DNA of 64,000 nucleotides from Aurantiacibacter aquimixticola (GCF_003605475.1 NZ_RAHX01000001.1:1798001-1862000); one strand, 5' to 3'. Shown: positions 20,091-29,331, numbered from the stretch's first letter. Notes: a model not told the origin generated them from the sequence alone. Made by a program: numbers and translations.

Positions 20091-21071
20091 ATGGACATGG
20101 CGACCGGAAATATGACTGCCACACCCGTCGACACTCGCCCGCTCGCCATCGACGCGCGCGGCCTTGTGAAGCGGTTCGACAAGACCCTTGCCGTGGACGG
20201 CGTCGATATCGCGATACCGGAAGGGGCGATCTATGGCATTCTCGGGCCCAATGGCGCAGGCAAAACGACGACACTGCGCATGCTGCTCGGCATTATCGAT
20301 CCGGACGCTGGCACGCGAAGCGTGCTGGGCGCGAGCAATCCGCAGGACGTTGCGCGGCGGATCGGCTATCTCCCCGAAGAGCGCGGCCTCTACCCCGCGA
20401 TGAAATGCGACGAGGCGATCGGCTTCATGGGCGCCTTGCGCGGCCTGCCATTGAAAGTCGGGAAAGAGCGCGGCCGTGAACTGCTCGAAGCGCACGGGCT
20501 CGGGCATGCAATCGACAAGCAGATACGCCAGCTGTCGAAGGGCATGGCGCAAACAGTGCAGCTCCTCGGAACGCTGGTGCATCGGCCGAAACTCGTCGTG
20601 TTCGATGAGCCGTTCAGCGGTCTCGACGCAATTAACCAGGGCAAGCTGGAAGTGCTGATCCGCGGCCTGGCGGACGAAGGCACGACAGTGATCTTCTCGA
20701 CTCACGTCATCGCCCATGCAGAGCGTTTGTGCGAAGGCATCGCCATCATCGCCGGTGGCAAGGTTCCGTTTACCGGCCCGGTCGACGAAGCACGCGATCG
20801 CATCCCGGCGCAGGTTCGCCTGGAAACGCGCAGCGCGGACGGGCCATGGCGCGCGGCGCTCCCCGGCGATACGCGGCGCGTCGGCAATTACTGGTCCTTT
20901 CCGCTTCCCGAAACCGGCGTCGAACCTTTGCTGAAGGCACTCATCGATGGCGATGCGGGCATCCTCTCGCTCTCCATCGAGCGCGCCGGTCTGCACGACG
21001 CCTTCGTCGCCATTGCCGGTGAAGCGGCGGCCCGTGACATGGTGACACGGGGTGGGGGAGAAGCGGCATGA
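20091..21071 (+). CDS. ABC transporter ATP-binding protein (NatA/ABC-2 exporter type)
   Basis: A 326-residue cytoplasmic ATPase of an ABC-2 exporter. Walker A GPNGAGKTTT, a Q-loop region, the variant signature LSKGMAQTVQ, Walker B VVFDEPFSGLD and the H-loop FSTHV are all present. A ~90-residue C-terminal extension follows, as in NatA-type proteins. Start taken at 20091; in-frame ATGs at 20097 and 20112 are alternatives, all just before the conserved domain. The stop overlaps the permease start (ATGA), so the two subunits are translationally coupled. The substrate is unknown; NatAB members export sodium, lipids or antibiotics. Confidence 0.9.
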   Translation: MDMATGNMTATPVDTRPLAIDARGLVKRFDKTLAVDGVDIAIPEGAIYGILGPNGAGKTTTLRMLLGIIDPDAGTRSVLGASNPQDVARRIGYLPEERGLYPAMKCDEAIGFMGALRGLPLKVGKERGRELLEAHGLGHAIDKQIRQLSKGMAQTVQLLGTLVHRPKLVVFDEPFSGLDAINQGKLEVLIRGLADEGTTVIFSTHVIAHAERLCEGIAIIAGGKVPFTGPVDEARDRIPAQVRLETRSADGPWRAALPGDTRRVGNYWSFPLPETGVEPLLKALIDGDAGILSLSIERAGLHDAFVAIAGEAAARDMVTRGGGEAA

Positions 21072-22336
21072 GCGGCAATGCGGTGAAGGACGGCAATCGT
21101 CTGTCGCTTTGGCGCGCAGCCTGGGTCATGGCACGCCGCGATTTCAGCGCTATCCTGTTCAGCCGCACATTCATCTTTTTCCTGCTCGGGCCGCTCTTCC
21201 CGATCGTCATCATGGCCCTTGCTGGTGGTGTCGGCGCGCAGGTTCAGAGCGAGGCGTCGGGTGCCGATGTCGGCATCGCGATGGAAAGTCGCAATGTCGA
21301 TGCCATGCTCGAAGCGCGTGACGCACTTGCCGAGCAGATACCCGGCGCTATCCCGGAAATGGTCGCGATTGCGCGCCTCGCGCCGGGTGAGACTTACGAC
21401 GCGCGCGCCGTGCTGGAAGATGCGCAAGGCAGCCTTGCCGCCGTCGTGACCGGCACGCCCGAAGCGCCTGTCCTTACCGCCACACCGGGCCGCATCGCGC
21501 GCTGGCAAGGCACCATCGGGCTGGTGGCGGCCAGGGCAACGGAAGGTGCGCCCGTGCAATACCCGCCGGTCGGCACGAGCGTGGTCGAAACCAGCGGGGC
21601 GGCTGAGACGTCGGGCCGATTGCGGACCGCGCAAGGCGGGCAATTGCTGCTCTTCCTCCTGATCATGTTGCTCGCCAGTATGGTCTTGTCCAATCTGGTC
21701 GAGGAAAAAGGCAACAAGATCATAGAGATACTTGCCGCCGCCATTCCGATGGATGCGGTTTTTCTGGGCAAGCTCTTCGCCATGCTCGGCATTTCCGTCG
21801 TCGGCATCGTCGTTTGGGTCGGCACGGGTGCCAGCATACTTCTGGCCAGCGGCATGTCGCTTTCGGACCTGGCCAATCCCGGTGTGGGCTGGACGATGTT
21901 CTTCCTGCTGTTCGCCGCTTACTTCGCGATGGGCTATCTGCTGCTGGGCTCGATTTTCCTCGCCGTCGGTTCGCTGGCGACGACCGTGCGCGAAGTGCAG
22001 ACACTTTCCATGCCTGCCACCATGTTCCAGATCCTGGTGTTCTTTTTCGCCAGCCTCGCTGTAACCGACCGGGGCGGATGGATCGAATATACTGCCATGG
22101 CATTCCCGCTCAGCTCCCCCTTCGCGATGGTGGCACGCGCGGCGACGGAAGACGCGCTGTGGACGCATGTGCTGGCCCTCGCATGGCAGGCCATGTGGGT
22201 GGCGATCTTCATTCGCATTGGCGCCGGTCTTTTCCGTCGCCGGGTGATGAAGTCCGGCCCGCGAGAGGCGCGTCGCCAGCCGATTATCAAGGCGTTGGCG
22301 AGAATGTTCAGGAACGGTTCGTCCGCTGAAATATAG
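21068..22336 (+). CDS. ABC-2 type transporter permease (NatB-like)
   Basis: A 422-residue inner-membrane subunit partnering the ATPase just upstream. Topology matches the NatB/YhaP group: one N-terminal helix (FSRTFIFFLLGPLFPIVIM), a large extracytoplasmic domain of about 130 residues, then five or more helices. The conserved cytoplasmic helix motif SNLVEEKGNKIIEILAAAI is complete. The ATG overlaps the ATPase stop. msrB follows 10 bases later in the same direction, so export and methionine repair may share a transcript. Confidence 0.9.
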   Translation: MSGNAVKDGNRLSLWRAAWVMARRDFSAILFSRTFIFFLLGPLFPIVIMALAGGVGAQVQSEASGADVGIAMESRNVDAMLEARDALAEQIPGAIPEMVAIARLAPGETYDARAVLEDAQGSLAAVVTGTPEAPVLTATPGRIARWQGTIGLVAARATEGAPVQYPPVGTSVVETSGAAETSGRLRTAQGGQLLLFLLIMLLASMVLSNLVEEKGNKIIEILAAAIPMDAVFLGKLFAMLGISVVGIVVWVGTGASILLASGMSLSDLANPGVGWTMFFLLFAAYFAMGYLLLGSIFLAVGSLATTVREVQTLSMPATMFQILVFFFASLAVTDRGGWIEYTAMAFPLSSPFAMVARAATEDALWTHVLALAWQAMWVAIFIRIGAGLFRRRVMKSGPREARRQPIIKALARMFRNGSSAEI

Positions 22337-22346
22337 GGCTCTTGCT

Positions 22347-22847
22347 ATGAAAAAATCCGTCATCGATCGCCGCACCGCTCTCGGCCTGCTTGGTGCGGGT
22401 GCTTCTCTTCCGGTCTTGGCTGCCTGTGGCGGTTCCGAAGCGCGTGCACAGCAGAACTTTCCCGTGCAACGCAGCGAAGCCGAATGGCGCCGGCGGCTCA
22501 GCACCCAGGAATTCCGCATTCTTCGCGGGGCGGGAACGGAGCGCGCATATTCGTCCCCGCTCAACGACGAAGAACGACGCGGCACCTATCACTGCGCGGG
22601 TTGCGGAAATCGGCTGTTTTCCAGCGCACATAAATTCGACAGCGGAACCGGCTGGCCAAGCTTCTGGCGTCCGATCGACGATGGGGCGGTAGGCTATTCG
22701 ACCGACTACCACCTCGGCTATCCGCGCCGTGAAGAGCATTGTGCGGATTGCGGCGGGCATCTCGGCCATGTCTTCAATGACGGGCCGCGACCAACCGGCA
22801 AGCGGCATTGCATCAACGGCGCGGCGCTGGATTTCCGCCCGGCCTGA
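22347..22847 (+). CDS. msrB: Methionine-R-sulfoxide reductase, exported lipoprotein
   Basis: A 166-residue enzyme reducing Met-R-sulfoxide in proteins. Structural zinc cysteines (CAGC and CADC), the FDSGTGWPSFWRP and GGHLGHVFNDGP motifs and the catalytic Cys155 in RHCING are all present; His replaces the usual Tyr before the cysteine. Unlike typical cytoplasmic MsrB, it has an N-terminal leader with a twin-arginine-like start (DRRTALGLL) and a lipobox LAAC at about residues 24-27, so it should be a periplasm-facing lipoprotein. It follows the ABC permease by 10 bases. Its TGA abuts the TGA of the convergent PilZ gene, forming the palindrome TGATCA. Confidence 0.94.
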   Translation: MKKSVIDRRTALGLLGAGASLPVLAACGGSEARAQQNFPVQRSEAEWRRRLSTQEFRILRGAGTERAYSSPLNDEERRGTYHCAGCGNRLFSSAHKFDSGTGWPSFWRPIDDGAVGYSTDYHLGYPRREEHCADCGGHLGHVFNDGPRPTGKRHCINGAALDFRPA

Positions 22848-23444
22848 TCAGCCGCGGTTTTGTAGGGCGAGCGCAATCCGCGCAAGCTCTCCAAACTGCA
22901 GAGTGTTGTCGAAAACGAGACCGCTTGTGCCGTCGCGTCGCCAGCGCACCTTGGCGAAGATATCCTCCATACCTTCGGCGACAAGTTTGACGCGCTGATC
23001 GATTGCGAAGCCGCTTCGGCAGGCAACCTTGGCGCCCTGCTGCGAAATGTCCTGAAAGGTGGCATGCTCGATACGTCCGGCAGCCTCGATCTCTGCAGGA
23101 GCTGTGAGGTTGATGCGCACCGGACGTTTGCTGAAGGCGCTCGGCGAGGCGATGATGCGGGCGATGTCGGCTTTTACGGCGAAACGGAAACCGGCGCGGA
23201 CCTCTTCCTGCCATACCGGATCGACGCTGTAACGATCGCCATTCTGAAGCTCGAGGATCATACGCCCCTGATCGGGAATCGGGTGGAAGATGCGGACGGA
23301 GACGCCGCTTTCGGACGCATCGCGGATGACGCAGAGAAATTCGCCGTCGCGCGACACCAGCTTCGCAGCCCTGATCAGCAGAGTGTACCGCGTAGCGTCG
23401 CGCTGATCGGTGTGGTCGACCAGTTTCTGTTCTGCCGTCGCCAC
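22848..23444 (-). CDS. PilZ domain protein (two PilZ-like units)
   Basis: A 198-residue cytoplasmic protein. The first half has the cyclic-di-GMP-binding signature RDATR (R15, R19) followed by RDASESGVSV (about 41-50), the RxxxR plus D/NxSxxG pair of PilZ. The second half repeats the fold with RPVRI (about 107) and QDISQQGAKV. It is probably a c-di-GMP effector for motility, polysaccharide or cell-cycle control, but the output is not visible. Alphaproteobacterial two-domain PilZ proteins of this size are common and mostly uncharacterised. It is tail-to-tail with msrB with no gap. Confidence 0.85.
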   Translation of the reverse strand: MATAEQKLVDHTDQRDATRYTLLIRAAKLVSRDGEFLCVIRDASESGVSVRIFHPIPDQGRMILELQNGDRYSVDPVWQEEVRAGFRFAVKADIARIIASPSAFSKRPVRINLTAPAEIEAAGRIEHATFQDISQQGAKVACRSGFAIDQRVKLVAEGMEDIFAKVRWRRDGTSGLVFDNTLQFGELARIALALQNRG

Positions 23445-23595
23445 TCTGCCCTCCTGATCGGTTCAACGATTGCAGGCAATTAGGCAGGAAGAAGTATGGA
23501 AACGCAGCGACACCCTATCGGGGATTTTGCGGAGGCGATCTCGGCATTGCCGTAAATTATCGGTCGGCCCTGTCGGTCATCCTGCATCGGAATGC

Positions 23596-23681
23596 TGGTG
23601 CGGGCGGCGGGACTCGAACCCGCACGTCACAAGGGACAGGGGATTTTAAGTCCCCGGCGTCTACCATTCCGCCACGCCCGC
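23596..23681 (-). tRNA. tRNA-Leu (anticodon TAA)
   Basis: Read on the minus strand, GCGGGCG at the 5' end pairs with CGCCCGC at the 3' end, followed by A and an encoded CCA (23598-23596). The anticodon stem GGGGA/TCCCC flanks the loop CTTAAAA, giving anticodon TAA for the UUA codon. The long variable arm of a class II tRNA (86 nt in all) and the TTCGAGTC T-loop fit tRNA-Leu. Confidence 0.96.
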
Positions 23682-23758
23682 ACGCGCATGGCCTAGCGAG
23701 CGCGTCGGGCGGTGCCAATGCTGTTCGATGATGCGCGCGTCGGACAACGCGTGACCGC

Positions 23759-24040
23759 TCAACCCTCGTTGAGCCGCTCCCGCATATCCTTGCCGGGCTT
23801 GAAATAGGGAACGCGCTTGGCCGGGACTTCCACCGCTTCGCCGGTGCGCGGGTTGCGCCCCGTGCGCGCTTCGCGCTGGCGGGTCGAAAAAGTGCCGAAG
23901 CCGCGCAATTCGACACGGCCGCCTTCGGCCAGCCGCTTTGCAATCTCGTCGAAGAAGATATCGACGACTTGTTCGACCTCTTCCGGACGCAGGTCGGGAT
24001 TGTCCGCTGCAAGAGACTGGAGGAGTTCGGACCTGATCAT
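23759..24040 (-). CDS. ihfB: Integration host factor beta subunit
   Basis: A 93-residue HU/IHF-fold DNA-bending protein. The ATG at 24040 ([17 protein letters not shown]) is preferred to one 4 codons upstream because it matches the family N-terminus and has GGGAA at proper spacing. Key features are the VELRGFGTF core, the [10 protein letters not shown] arm with the intercalating proline, and [11 protein letters not shown], typical of IhfB rather than HU. It bends DNA at recombination, replication and sigma-54 promoters. It sits upstream of tRNA-Leu on the same strand. Confidence 0.93.
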   Translation of the reverse strand: MIRSELLQSLAADNPDLRPEEVEQVVDIFFDEIAKRLAEGGRVELRGFGTFSTRQREARTGRNPRTGEAVEVPAKRVPYFKPGKDMRERLNEG

Positions 24041-24175
24041 GACATTTCCCAAACACTATCGAGCGCGACCCGATCGCAGTACTATCTTGCGAAAGTGCCA
24101 AAAAATGATGCTGCACGCAACGGAAATGCACATTTATCAATATATGTGAGTGTTGCGGAGGCTCGTCGGATTCGC

Positions 24176-24514
24176 TCAGCCGCGCGCGAGCAGGTCAGCC
24201 GCATCGAGACCGAGCCGGTCCATCCGCTCGCGTATCGAGGGCCATTCCTCCTGCAGAAAAGCCTCTCGCTCGCTCTGGCGCAACTTGCTGGCGGCGCCCT
24301 CGCGAACAAACATGCCGACGCCCCGCTGCACGCGGATGAGCCCGTCGGACTGGAACTGCTGATACGCCTTAGCGACGGTAAGGGGATTGGCACCCTGTTC
24401 CGAAGCGAATGCCCTTACGGATGGCAGCATGGCCCCTTCGGCATAGCGGCCATCGAGGATGGCGGCGGCGATCTGCTCTCGTAGGCGGAGATAGACGGGG
24501 CGGGTATCGGCCAT
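24176..24514 (-). CDS. GntR family regulator, YtrA subfamily
   Basis: A 112-residue DNA-binding protein. The N-terminal winged helix is clear (PVYLRLREQIAAAIL, LPSVRAFASEQGANPLTVAKAY, LIRVQRGVGMFV). Only about 40 residues follow, predicted helical, which is the short dimerisation domain of the YtrA subfamily rather than a ligand-binding FadR or HutC domain. YtrA members usually control adjacent transporters. Here it is divergent from a POT peptide transporter, and an imperfect palindrome lies between them. No autoregulation is proven. Confidence 0.88.
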   Translation of the reverse strand: MADTRPVYLRLREQIAAAILDGRYAEGAMLPSVRAFASEQGANPLTVAKAYQQFQSDGLIRVQRGVGMFVREGAASKLRQSEREAFLQEEWPSIRERMDRLGLDAADLLARG

Positions 24515-24602
24515 GACGGGTGCATCACTGCCATAATACAGCGTGGCGCGTCAAGCCGACGTAGCCATGCAGGCGACCGTTTCATCCGCAACTTCATGGC
24601 TT

Positions 24603-24629
24603 CACATAAACGAAACAATCGTTAGTGTG
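24603..24629. promoter_or_regulatory. Imperfect palindrome, candidate GntR operator
   Basis: CACATAAACGA (24603-24613) and TCGTTAGTGTG (24619-24629) match as an inverted repeat at 9 of 11 positions around the centre AACAA. It lies 63 bases before the POT transporter start and 89 bases before the divergent GntR gene, a natural place for that regulator to bind. Inferred from symmetry and position only. Confidence 0.45.
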
Positions 24630-24691
24630 CGCGGCTCTCGGGGAGGGTCCGGCACGACGATCGGCCCGTTAACGACAAGGACAATTACCCA

Positions 24692-26557
24692 ATGGTCGAG
24701 GGCGTCTTCTTCACATTCGATTCCGGTTTCGAGATGTGGACCTTCCGCATCGCGGTGATCGCGCTAGCCTCTTTTCTAATCGGCGGTTTGGTGTTGATCA
24801 CACGGCCGCAGGAAGAAGTCATCGGCCACCCAAAGGGCCTTTTCCTGCTGTTCATGGCCGAAATGTGGGAGCGCTTCTCCTATTACGGCATGCGCGCGCT
24901 GCTGATTTTCTATCTCGTCCAGCACTGGCTGTTTTCCGACAGCGAAGCCTCGATCATCTACGGCGCTTATACCGCGCTCGTCTACATCACGCCGGTCGTC
25001 GGCGGCTATCTGGCGGACCAGTATCTCGGCCAGCGCAAGGCCGTGCTCTTTGGTGCGATCCTGCTGACCTTCGGCCATTTCTTCATGGCGTTCGAAGGCG
25101 ACGGCGGGCAGGCAGATGCGACGATCAACGTCTTCTGGCTGGCGCTGGCGCTCATCATCGTCGGCTCGGGCTTCCTGAAGGCGAATATCTCGGTGATCGT
25201 CGGCCAGCTCTATGCCCGCACTGATGTGCGGCGCGATCCCGCTTACACCATCTTTTACATGGGCATTAACGTCGGCGCGGCGACCGCATCCATCATCTGC
25301 GGCTATCTCGGCCAGACGGTGGGCTGGGAGTACGGCTTCGGCCTCGCCGGCTTCGGCATGCTGATCGGCCTCCTCTTCTTCGTGTTCGGCAAGCCGCTCC
25401 TGCTCGGCAAGGGCGAGAGCCAGCATCCCGAGCGGATCGCGGGCGCCAAGGAATGGAAATTCTACGGCATCGGCCTCGCTCTCGTGGCGCTGTGCTGGAT
25501 CGCCATCCAATTCCAGGACGAAGTTGGCGTCTTCCTTGGTACCTTCGGCGCGGCGCTGGTATGTTACGTCCTAGCCGTCGCGGTTTTCCAGCTGCCATAT
25601 GGTAATTTCCGCACCGCACCGAAAGCGGCTTTCAACAGCTTCGCCGCGCTCTCAGTTGTCCTCGTTTTCGCGATGTTCTTCGTGTCCGGCAGCGGAACGG
25701 TGGTCTCCGAAGAACTAGGCACCTTGATGCGCTGGCCCGCAGCCATCGGGTTCGGTGGCGTGCTGACGATCATGATCCTGCAAATGGTGGGCAATGCCAG
25801 CGACGAGCGAGATCGTATCATCGCGGCCCTGTTCCTTATTATCGTTTCCGTCGTATTCTGGGCACTGTTCGAACAGGCCGGGTCGAGCCTGAATCTGTTT
25901 ACCGAACGTCACGTCGATACGGGCGGTGTCAATGCGTCGATGTTCCAGTCGATCAACGCGATCTACATCGTGATGCTGGCCCCGATCTTCGCGACCGTCT
26001 GGCAATTCCTCGGCAGCCGCGGAGCTGAGCCGAGCACGCCGATGAAGTTCGGCTTGGCGGTCGTGCAGGTCGGACTCGGTTTCCTGGTCCTCGTCTGGGG
26101 CGCTCAGAGTGCGGGCGTCAACGTGCCTACGCCGGTCATCTTCATCTTCCTCATCTATCTGCTCCACACGACTGGCGAGCTCTGCCTTAGCCCGGTCGGC
26201 CTGTCCGCGATGAACCGACTCAGTCCGGTGCAAATGGCGTCGCTCATCATGGGCACGTGGTTCTTCGCTTCCGCCACCGGCAACTTCGCCGCTGGGCGGA
26301 TTGCCGCCGCAACGGGTGCCGAGGGCTTGGGCGAAGGGTCCGGCAAACAAGTCGTGCTCGACGTTTACAGCACCGTCGGCTGGTATGCCGTCGGCATCGG
26401 CGTCGTCGTGATGGTGATCAGCCCGCTGGTGAAGAAGCTGCTGCATCTCGATACACTCACGGACGACAATGTCGGCGACGACCTGCTTGGCCAGGCCGAA
26501 GGGCCGGGTGAGCCGCAGGGCGCTGGCTGGCATCCTGAAACAAAGCCGCAGGGGTAA
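24692..26557 (+). CDS. Proton-dependent oligopeptide transporter (POT/PTR family)
   Basis: A 621-residue inner-membrane MFS carrier importing di- and tripeptides with protons. The POT signature is complete: the ExxER motif (E57, E60, R61 in FMAEMWERFSYYGMRALL) and FYMGINVGA after it. About 14 helices are expected, with an additional hydrophobic helix ahead of the first core helix (residues about 18-36). AAGGA lies 11 bases before the ATG. It is divergent from a GntR regulator and followed 5 bases later by two exported amidohydrolases, forming a probable peptide-utilisation operon. Confidence 0.93.
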   Translation: MVEGVFFTFDSGFEMWTFRIAVIALASFLIGGLVLITRPQEEVIGHPKGLFLLFMAEMWERFSYYGMRALLIFYLVQHWLFSDSEASIIYGAYTALVYITPVVGGYLADQYLGQRKAVLFGAILLTFGHFFMAFEGDGGQADATINVFWLALALIIVGSGFLKANISVIVGQLYARTDVRRDPAYTIFYMGINVGAATASIICGYLGQTVGWEYGFGLAGFGMLIGLLFFVFGKPLLLGKGESQHPERIAGAKEWKFYGIGLALVALCWIAIQFQDEVGVFLGTFGAALVCYVLAVAVFQLPYGNFRTAPKAAFNSFAALSVVLVFAMFFVSGSGTVVSEELGTLMRWPAAIGFGGVLTIMILQMVGNASDERDRIIAALFLIIVSVVFWALFEQAGSSLNLFTERHVDTGGVNASMFQSINAIYIVMLAPIFATVWQFLGSRGAEPSTPMKFGLAVVQVGLGFLVLVWGAQSAGVNVPTPVIFIFLIYLLHTTGELCLSPVGLSAMNRLSPVQMASLIMGTWFFASATGNFAAGRIAAATGAEGLGEGSGKQVVLDVYSTVGWYAVGIGVVVMVISPLVKKLLHLDTLTDDNVGDDLLGQAEGPGEPQGAGWHPETKPQG

Positions 26558-26562
26558 GCGAT

Positions 26563-27960
26563 ATGGATCGTCTTTTCTTGAAGGGCGGTCCATCCGCCGC
26601 ATTTGCATCTCTTGCGGCACTGGCTCTCGCCAGCTGCGCAACGACTGCGAGCGACGGTGCCGAGCCCGCCGCGCCGGATAGGCCCGAGACTGCCTCCGAG
26701 CCCTACGCATCGACCTACGCGCGCTATCCGGGCGTGCCGACCGCTCTGGTTGGCGCAACCATCTATGACGGCGCGGGCGGAAGGATCGACAATGGCGTCG
26801 TGCTGTTCGCCGACGGCGAGATCGTCGGCATCGGCGATGCGAGCCTATCCATCCCGGCGGGCTACACGCAAATCGATGGCACGGGGCGATATGTCACGCC
26901 CGGCATTATCGACATCCATTCGCACCTCGGCGACTATCCCACGCCGTCCGTCGATGCCCATGCAGACGGCAATGAGGCAACCAGCCCGACAACGCCCGAA
27001 GTCTGGGCCGAACATTCGGTCTGGCCGCAGGATCCGGGCTTCTCCCGCGCGCTGGCAAATGGCGGCATCACCAGCCTGATGATCTTGCCGGGGTCGGCAA
27101 ACCTCATGGGCGGCCGCTCCGTCACGCTCAAGAATGTGCCCAGCCGCACGGTGCAAGGCATGAAATTCCCCGGCGCCCCCTATTCCATGAAAATGGCGTG
27201 TGGGGAGAACCCAAAGCGCGTCTATGGCGGCAGGGGCCGCATGCCGTCGACCCGCATGGGCAATTTCGCCGTCAATCGCGAAACCTGGCTGAGCGCGCTA
27301 GAATACGCCGCCGAGGAAGAACCGGATCGTGACCTCGCCATGGAAACGCTGGCGGGCGTTCTGGACGGCGAAATCCTCATCCAGAACCACTGCTATCGCG
27401 CCGACGAAATGGCGCTGGTGATGGATATGGCCGACGAATTCGGATACCGCGTCTCGGCCTTTCACCATGCCGTCGAAAGCTACAAAATTGCCGATATCCT
27501 GCGTGAGAACGAGGTGTGCAGCGCCGTGTGGGCGGATTGGTACGGTTTCAAGATGGAAGCCTACGACGCAATCCCGGAAAACGCCGCCCTCATTCACAAT
27601 GCCGGCGCCTGCGTGGTCATCCATTCTGACGATGAGAACGGTATCCAGCGCCTGAACCAGGAAGCGGCCAAGGCGCAGGCCGATGGGCGGCGCATGGGGA
27701 TCGACATTCCCGATGCCGACGTGATTGGCTGGATCACGCTCAATGCCGCGCGCGCTATGGGTATCGATGCGATGACCGGCAGCCTGGAGGCGGGCAAGAT
27801 GGCCGATGTCGTGCTGTGGAACGGCGATCCGCTGAGCATCTATTCGCGGCCGCAAATGGTGTGGATCGACGGGGCGCTGCTTTACGACATGAACAATCCG
27901 AGGCTGCGCCCGGTGAGCGATTTCGAGCTTGGCCAGCCTGGTGAAGGAGATGTGAAATGA
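26563..27960 (+). CDS. Amidohydrolase family lipoprotein (metal site intact)
   Basis: A 465-residue exported metal-dependent hydrolase of the imidazolonepropionase-like/dipeptidase branch. A signal peptide ends with lipobox LASC (Cys25). The metal motif HSH (H119, H121 in TPGIIDIHSHLGDYP) is present, followed by histidines in QNHCYRADEM and AFHHAVE and the Asp in VIHSDDENG, so the site looks complete. The composite sandwich domain closes with a SLEAGKMADVVLWNGDPL motif. Substrate unknown; peptide- or amide-bond cleavage outside the cytoplasm fits its position behind a peptide importer. Its stop overlaps the start of the next amidohydrolase (ATGA). Confidence 0.88.
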   Translation: MDRLFLKGGPSAAFASLAALALASCATTASDGAEPAAPDRPETASEPYASTYARYPGVPTALVGATIYDGAGGRIDNGVVLFADGEIVGIGDASLSIPAGYTQIDGTGRYVTPGIIDIHSHLGDYPTPSVDAHADGNEATSPTTPEVWAEHSVWPQDPGFSRALANGGITSLMILPGSANLMGGRSVTLKNVPSRTVQGMKFPGAPYSMKMACGENPKRVYGGRGRMPSTRMGNFAVNRETWLSALEYAAEEEPDRDLAMETLAGVLDGEILIQNHCYRADEMALVMDMADEFGYRVSAFHHAVESYKIADILRENEVCSAVWADWYGFKMEAYDAIPENAALIHNAGACVVIHSDDENGIQRLNQEAAKAQADGRRMGIDIPDADVIGWITLNAARAMGIDAMTGSLEAGKMADVVLWNGDPLSIYSRPQMVWIDGALLYDMNNPRLRPVSDFELGQPGEGDVK

Positions 27961-29327
27961 GCATGCGCATCGCCCTCTGCACCGCAATAGTCGCCATGAC
28001 GGCGTCTCCACTGGCCGCACAGGATATCGCCATCACCGGCGCAACGATCGCGACCGGCGATGGCAGTGAACCGATTGAAAATGCAACTGTCGTGGTGCGC
28101 AGTGGGCGCGTCGTCGCCGCTGGCGCGAACGTCGCCGTCCCCGCAGGCATGGAAACGCTCGATGGTAGCGGGACATGGGTCACGCCCGGTCTCTTCGCGT
28201 CACTGACAGAGCTTGGCATCTACGATGTCCAGGCCGTGAGCGAGAGCAACGATGTCGGCGCATCCGGCTCACCTTTCAGTGCCGCGCTCGATGTCAGCCC
28301 GATCATCAATCCGAACTCGCAGGATATCGGCTATAGCCGCGCAGGCGGCGTGACGCGGGCAAGCGTGACCCCGCGCGCCGATGCCAGCATTTTTGCCGGC
28401 CAAGGGGCGATCATCGACACGGGCGCAGATTACGACGCGGTGATACGGCCCCGAGCTTTCCAGGTGGTCGAAATGGGTGAGCGGGGCGCGCGTCTCGCAG
28501 GTGGCAGCCGCACCAGCGCGCACGCTCTTCTGCGCAACGCCCTGCGCGAAGCGGGCAGCTATGGCGATGATGCGCGCCTCACCGGACGCAGCGCCCGTAA
28601 TCCTTCGCGGACCGGTGACGACCTGCCGCTCGATCCGCGCCTTACCGGTCGGGCGGAGCGTGATGGCGACGTGCTGCTGACTCGCTTCGATGCGGCCGCC
28701 CTTGTTCCTGTCGTGACCGGAGAACAGCGACTCTACGTCAAGGTAGAGCGCGCATCGGACATTCTCTCCACGCTCGCCTTACGCGAAGAATTTCCCTCAC
28801 TCGACATGGTGCTGGTTGGCGCGACCGAGGGCTGGATGGTGGCGAACGAGATTGCCGCATCGGACGTGCCCGTTATCGCTGCCGCCCTTCGCGATCTGCC
28901 CGCCAGCTTCGAACAACTGGCTGCAACGCAGAGCAATGTCGGGCGCATGGTCGATGCCGGGGTCGATGTCGCGATCGGCGTCTATGACAGCAGTGGCGAC
29001 CATCCACGCGGCCTTCCGCAGCAAGCCGGAAATCTCGTCGCGCTTAACCAGGTAACGGGCGCAACCGGCCTTAGCTGGGGTGAAGCTTTTGCCGCCATCA
29101 GCTCAGTGCCAGCGCGTGTCGCTGGACTCGAAAATGCGGGTGTTCTTTCCGCCGGAGCGCATGGCGATCTGGTGGTCTGGGATGGCGACCCGCTGGAAAC
29201 AAGTTCCGCGCCGATCCGCGTTTTTATCGACGGGGTCGAACAGCCGCTGGACAACCACCAGACGCGCCTGCGTGACCGCTACCGGACGCTCGACGAAAGC
29301 CAGCTGCCCGCGGCCTACCGGCGGTGA
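27957..29327 (+). CDS. Amidohydrolase-like exported protein lacking the metal HxH
   Basis: A 456-residue relative of the preceding gene, with a Sec signal peptide (MRIALCTAIVAMTASPLAA, cleavage before QDIAI). The N-terminal strands (ITGATIATGDGSEPIENATV) and the C-terminal AGAHGDLVVWDGDPLE motif are family-like. But where the partner has HSH, this one reads TPGLFASLTELG (about 77-88), so the first two metal ligands are gone, and the later His and Asp positions are not recognisable. It is probably not a classical metal hydrolase and may be a structural or regulatory partner. An ATGA overlap implies equal synthesis with the intact enzyme. Confidence 0.82.
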   Translation: MSMRIALCTAIVAMTASPLAAQDIAITGATIATGDGSEPIENATVVVRSGRVVAAGANVAVPAGMETLDGSGTWVTPGLFASLTELGIYDVQAVSESNDVGASGSPFSAALDVSPIINPNSQDIGYSRAGGVTRASVTPRADASIFAGQGAIIDTGADYDAVIRPRAFQVVEMGERGARLAGGSRTSAHALLRNALREAGSYGDDARLTGRSARNPSRTGDDLPLDPRLTGRAERDGDVLLTRFDAAALVPVVTGEQRLYVKVERASDILSTLALREEFPSLDMVLVGATEGWMVANEIAASDVPVIAAALRDLPASFEQLAATQSNVGRMVDAGVDVAIGVYDSSGDHPRGLPQQAGNLVALNQVTGATGLSWGEAFAAISSVPARVAGLENAGVLSAGAHGDLVVWDGDPLETSSAPIRVFIDGVEQPLDNHQTRLRDRYRTLDESQLPAAYRR

Positions 29328-29331
29328 CCCG

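Noticed and set aside
23496..23555. A 19-codon ORF with an AGGA-type site between the PilZ gene and tRNA-Leu
   Set aside because: Too short, no hydrophobic or conserved character, and no neighbour coupling.
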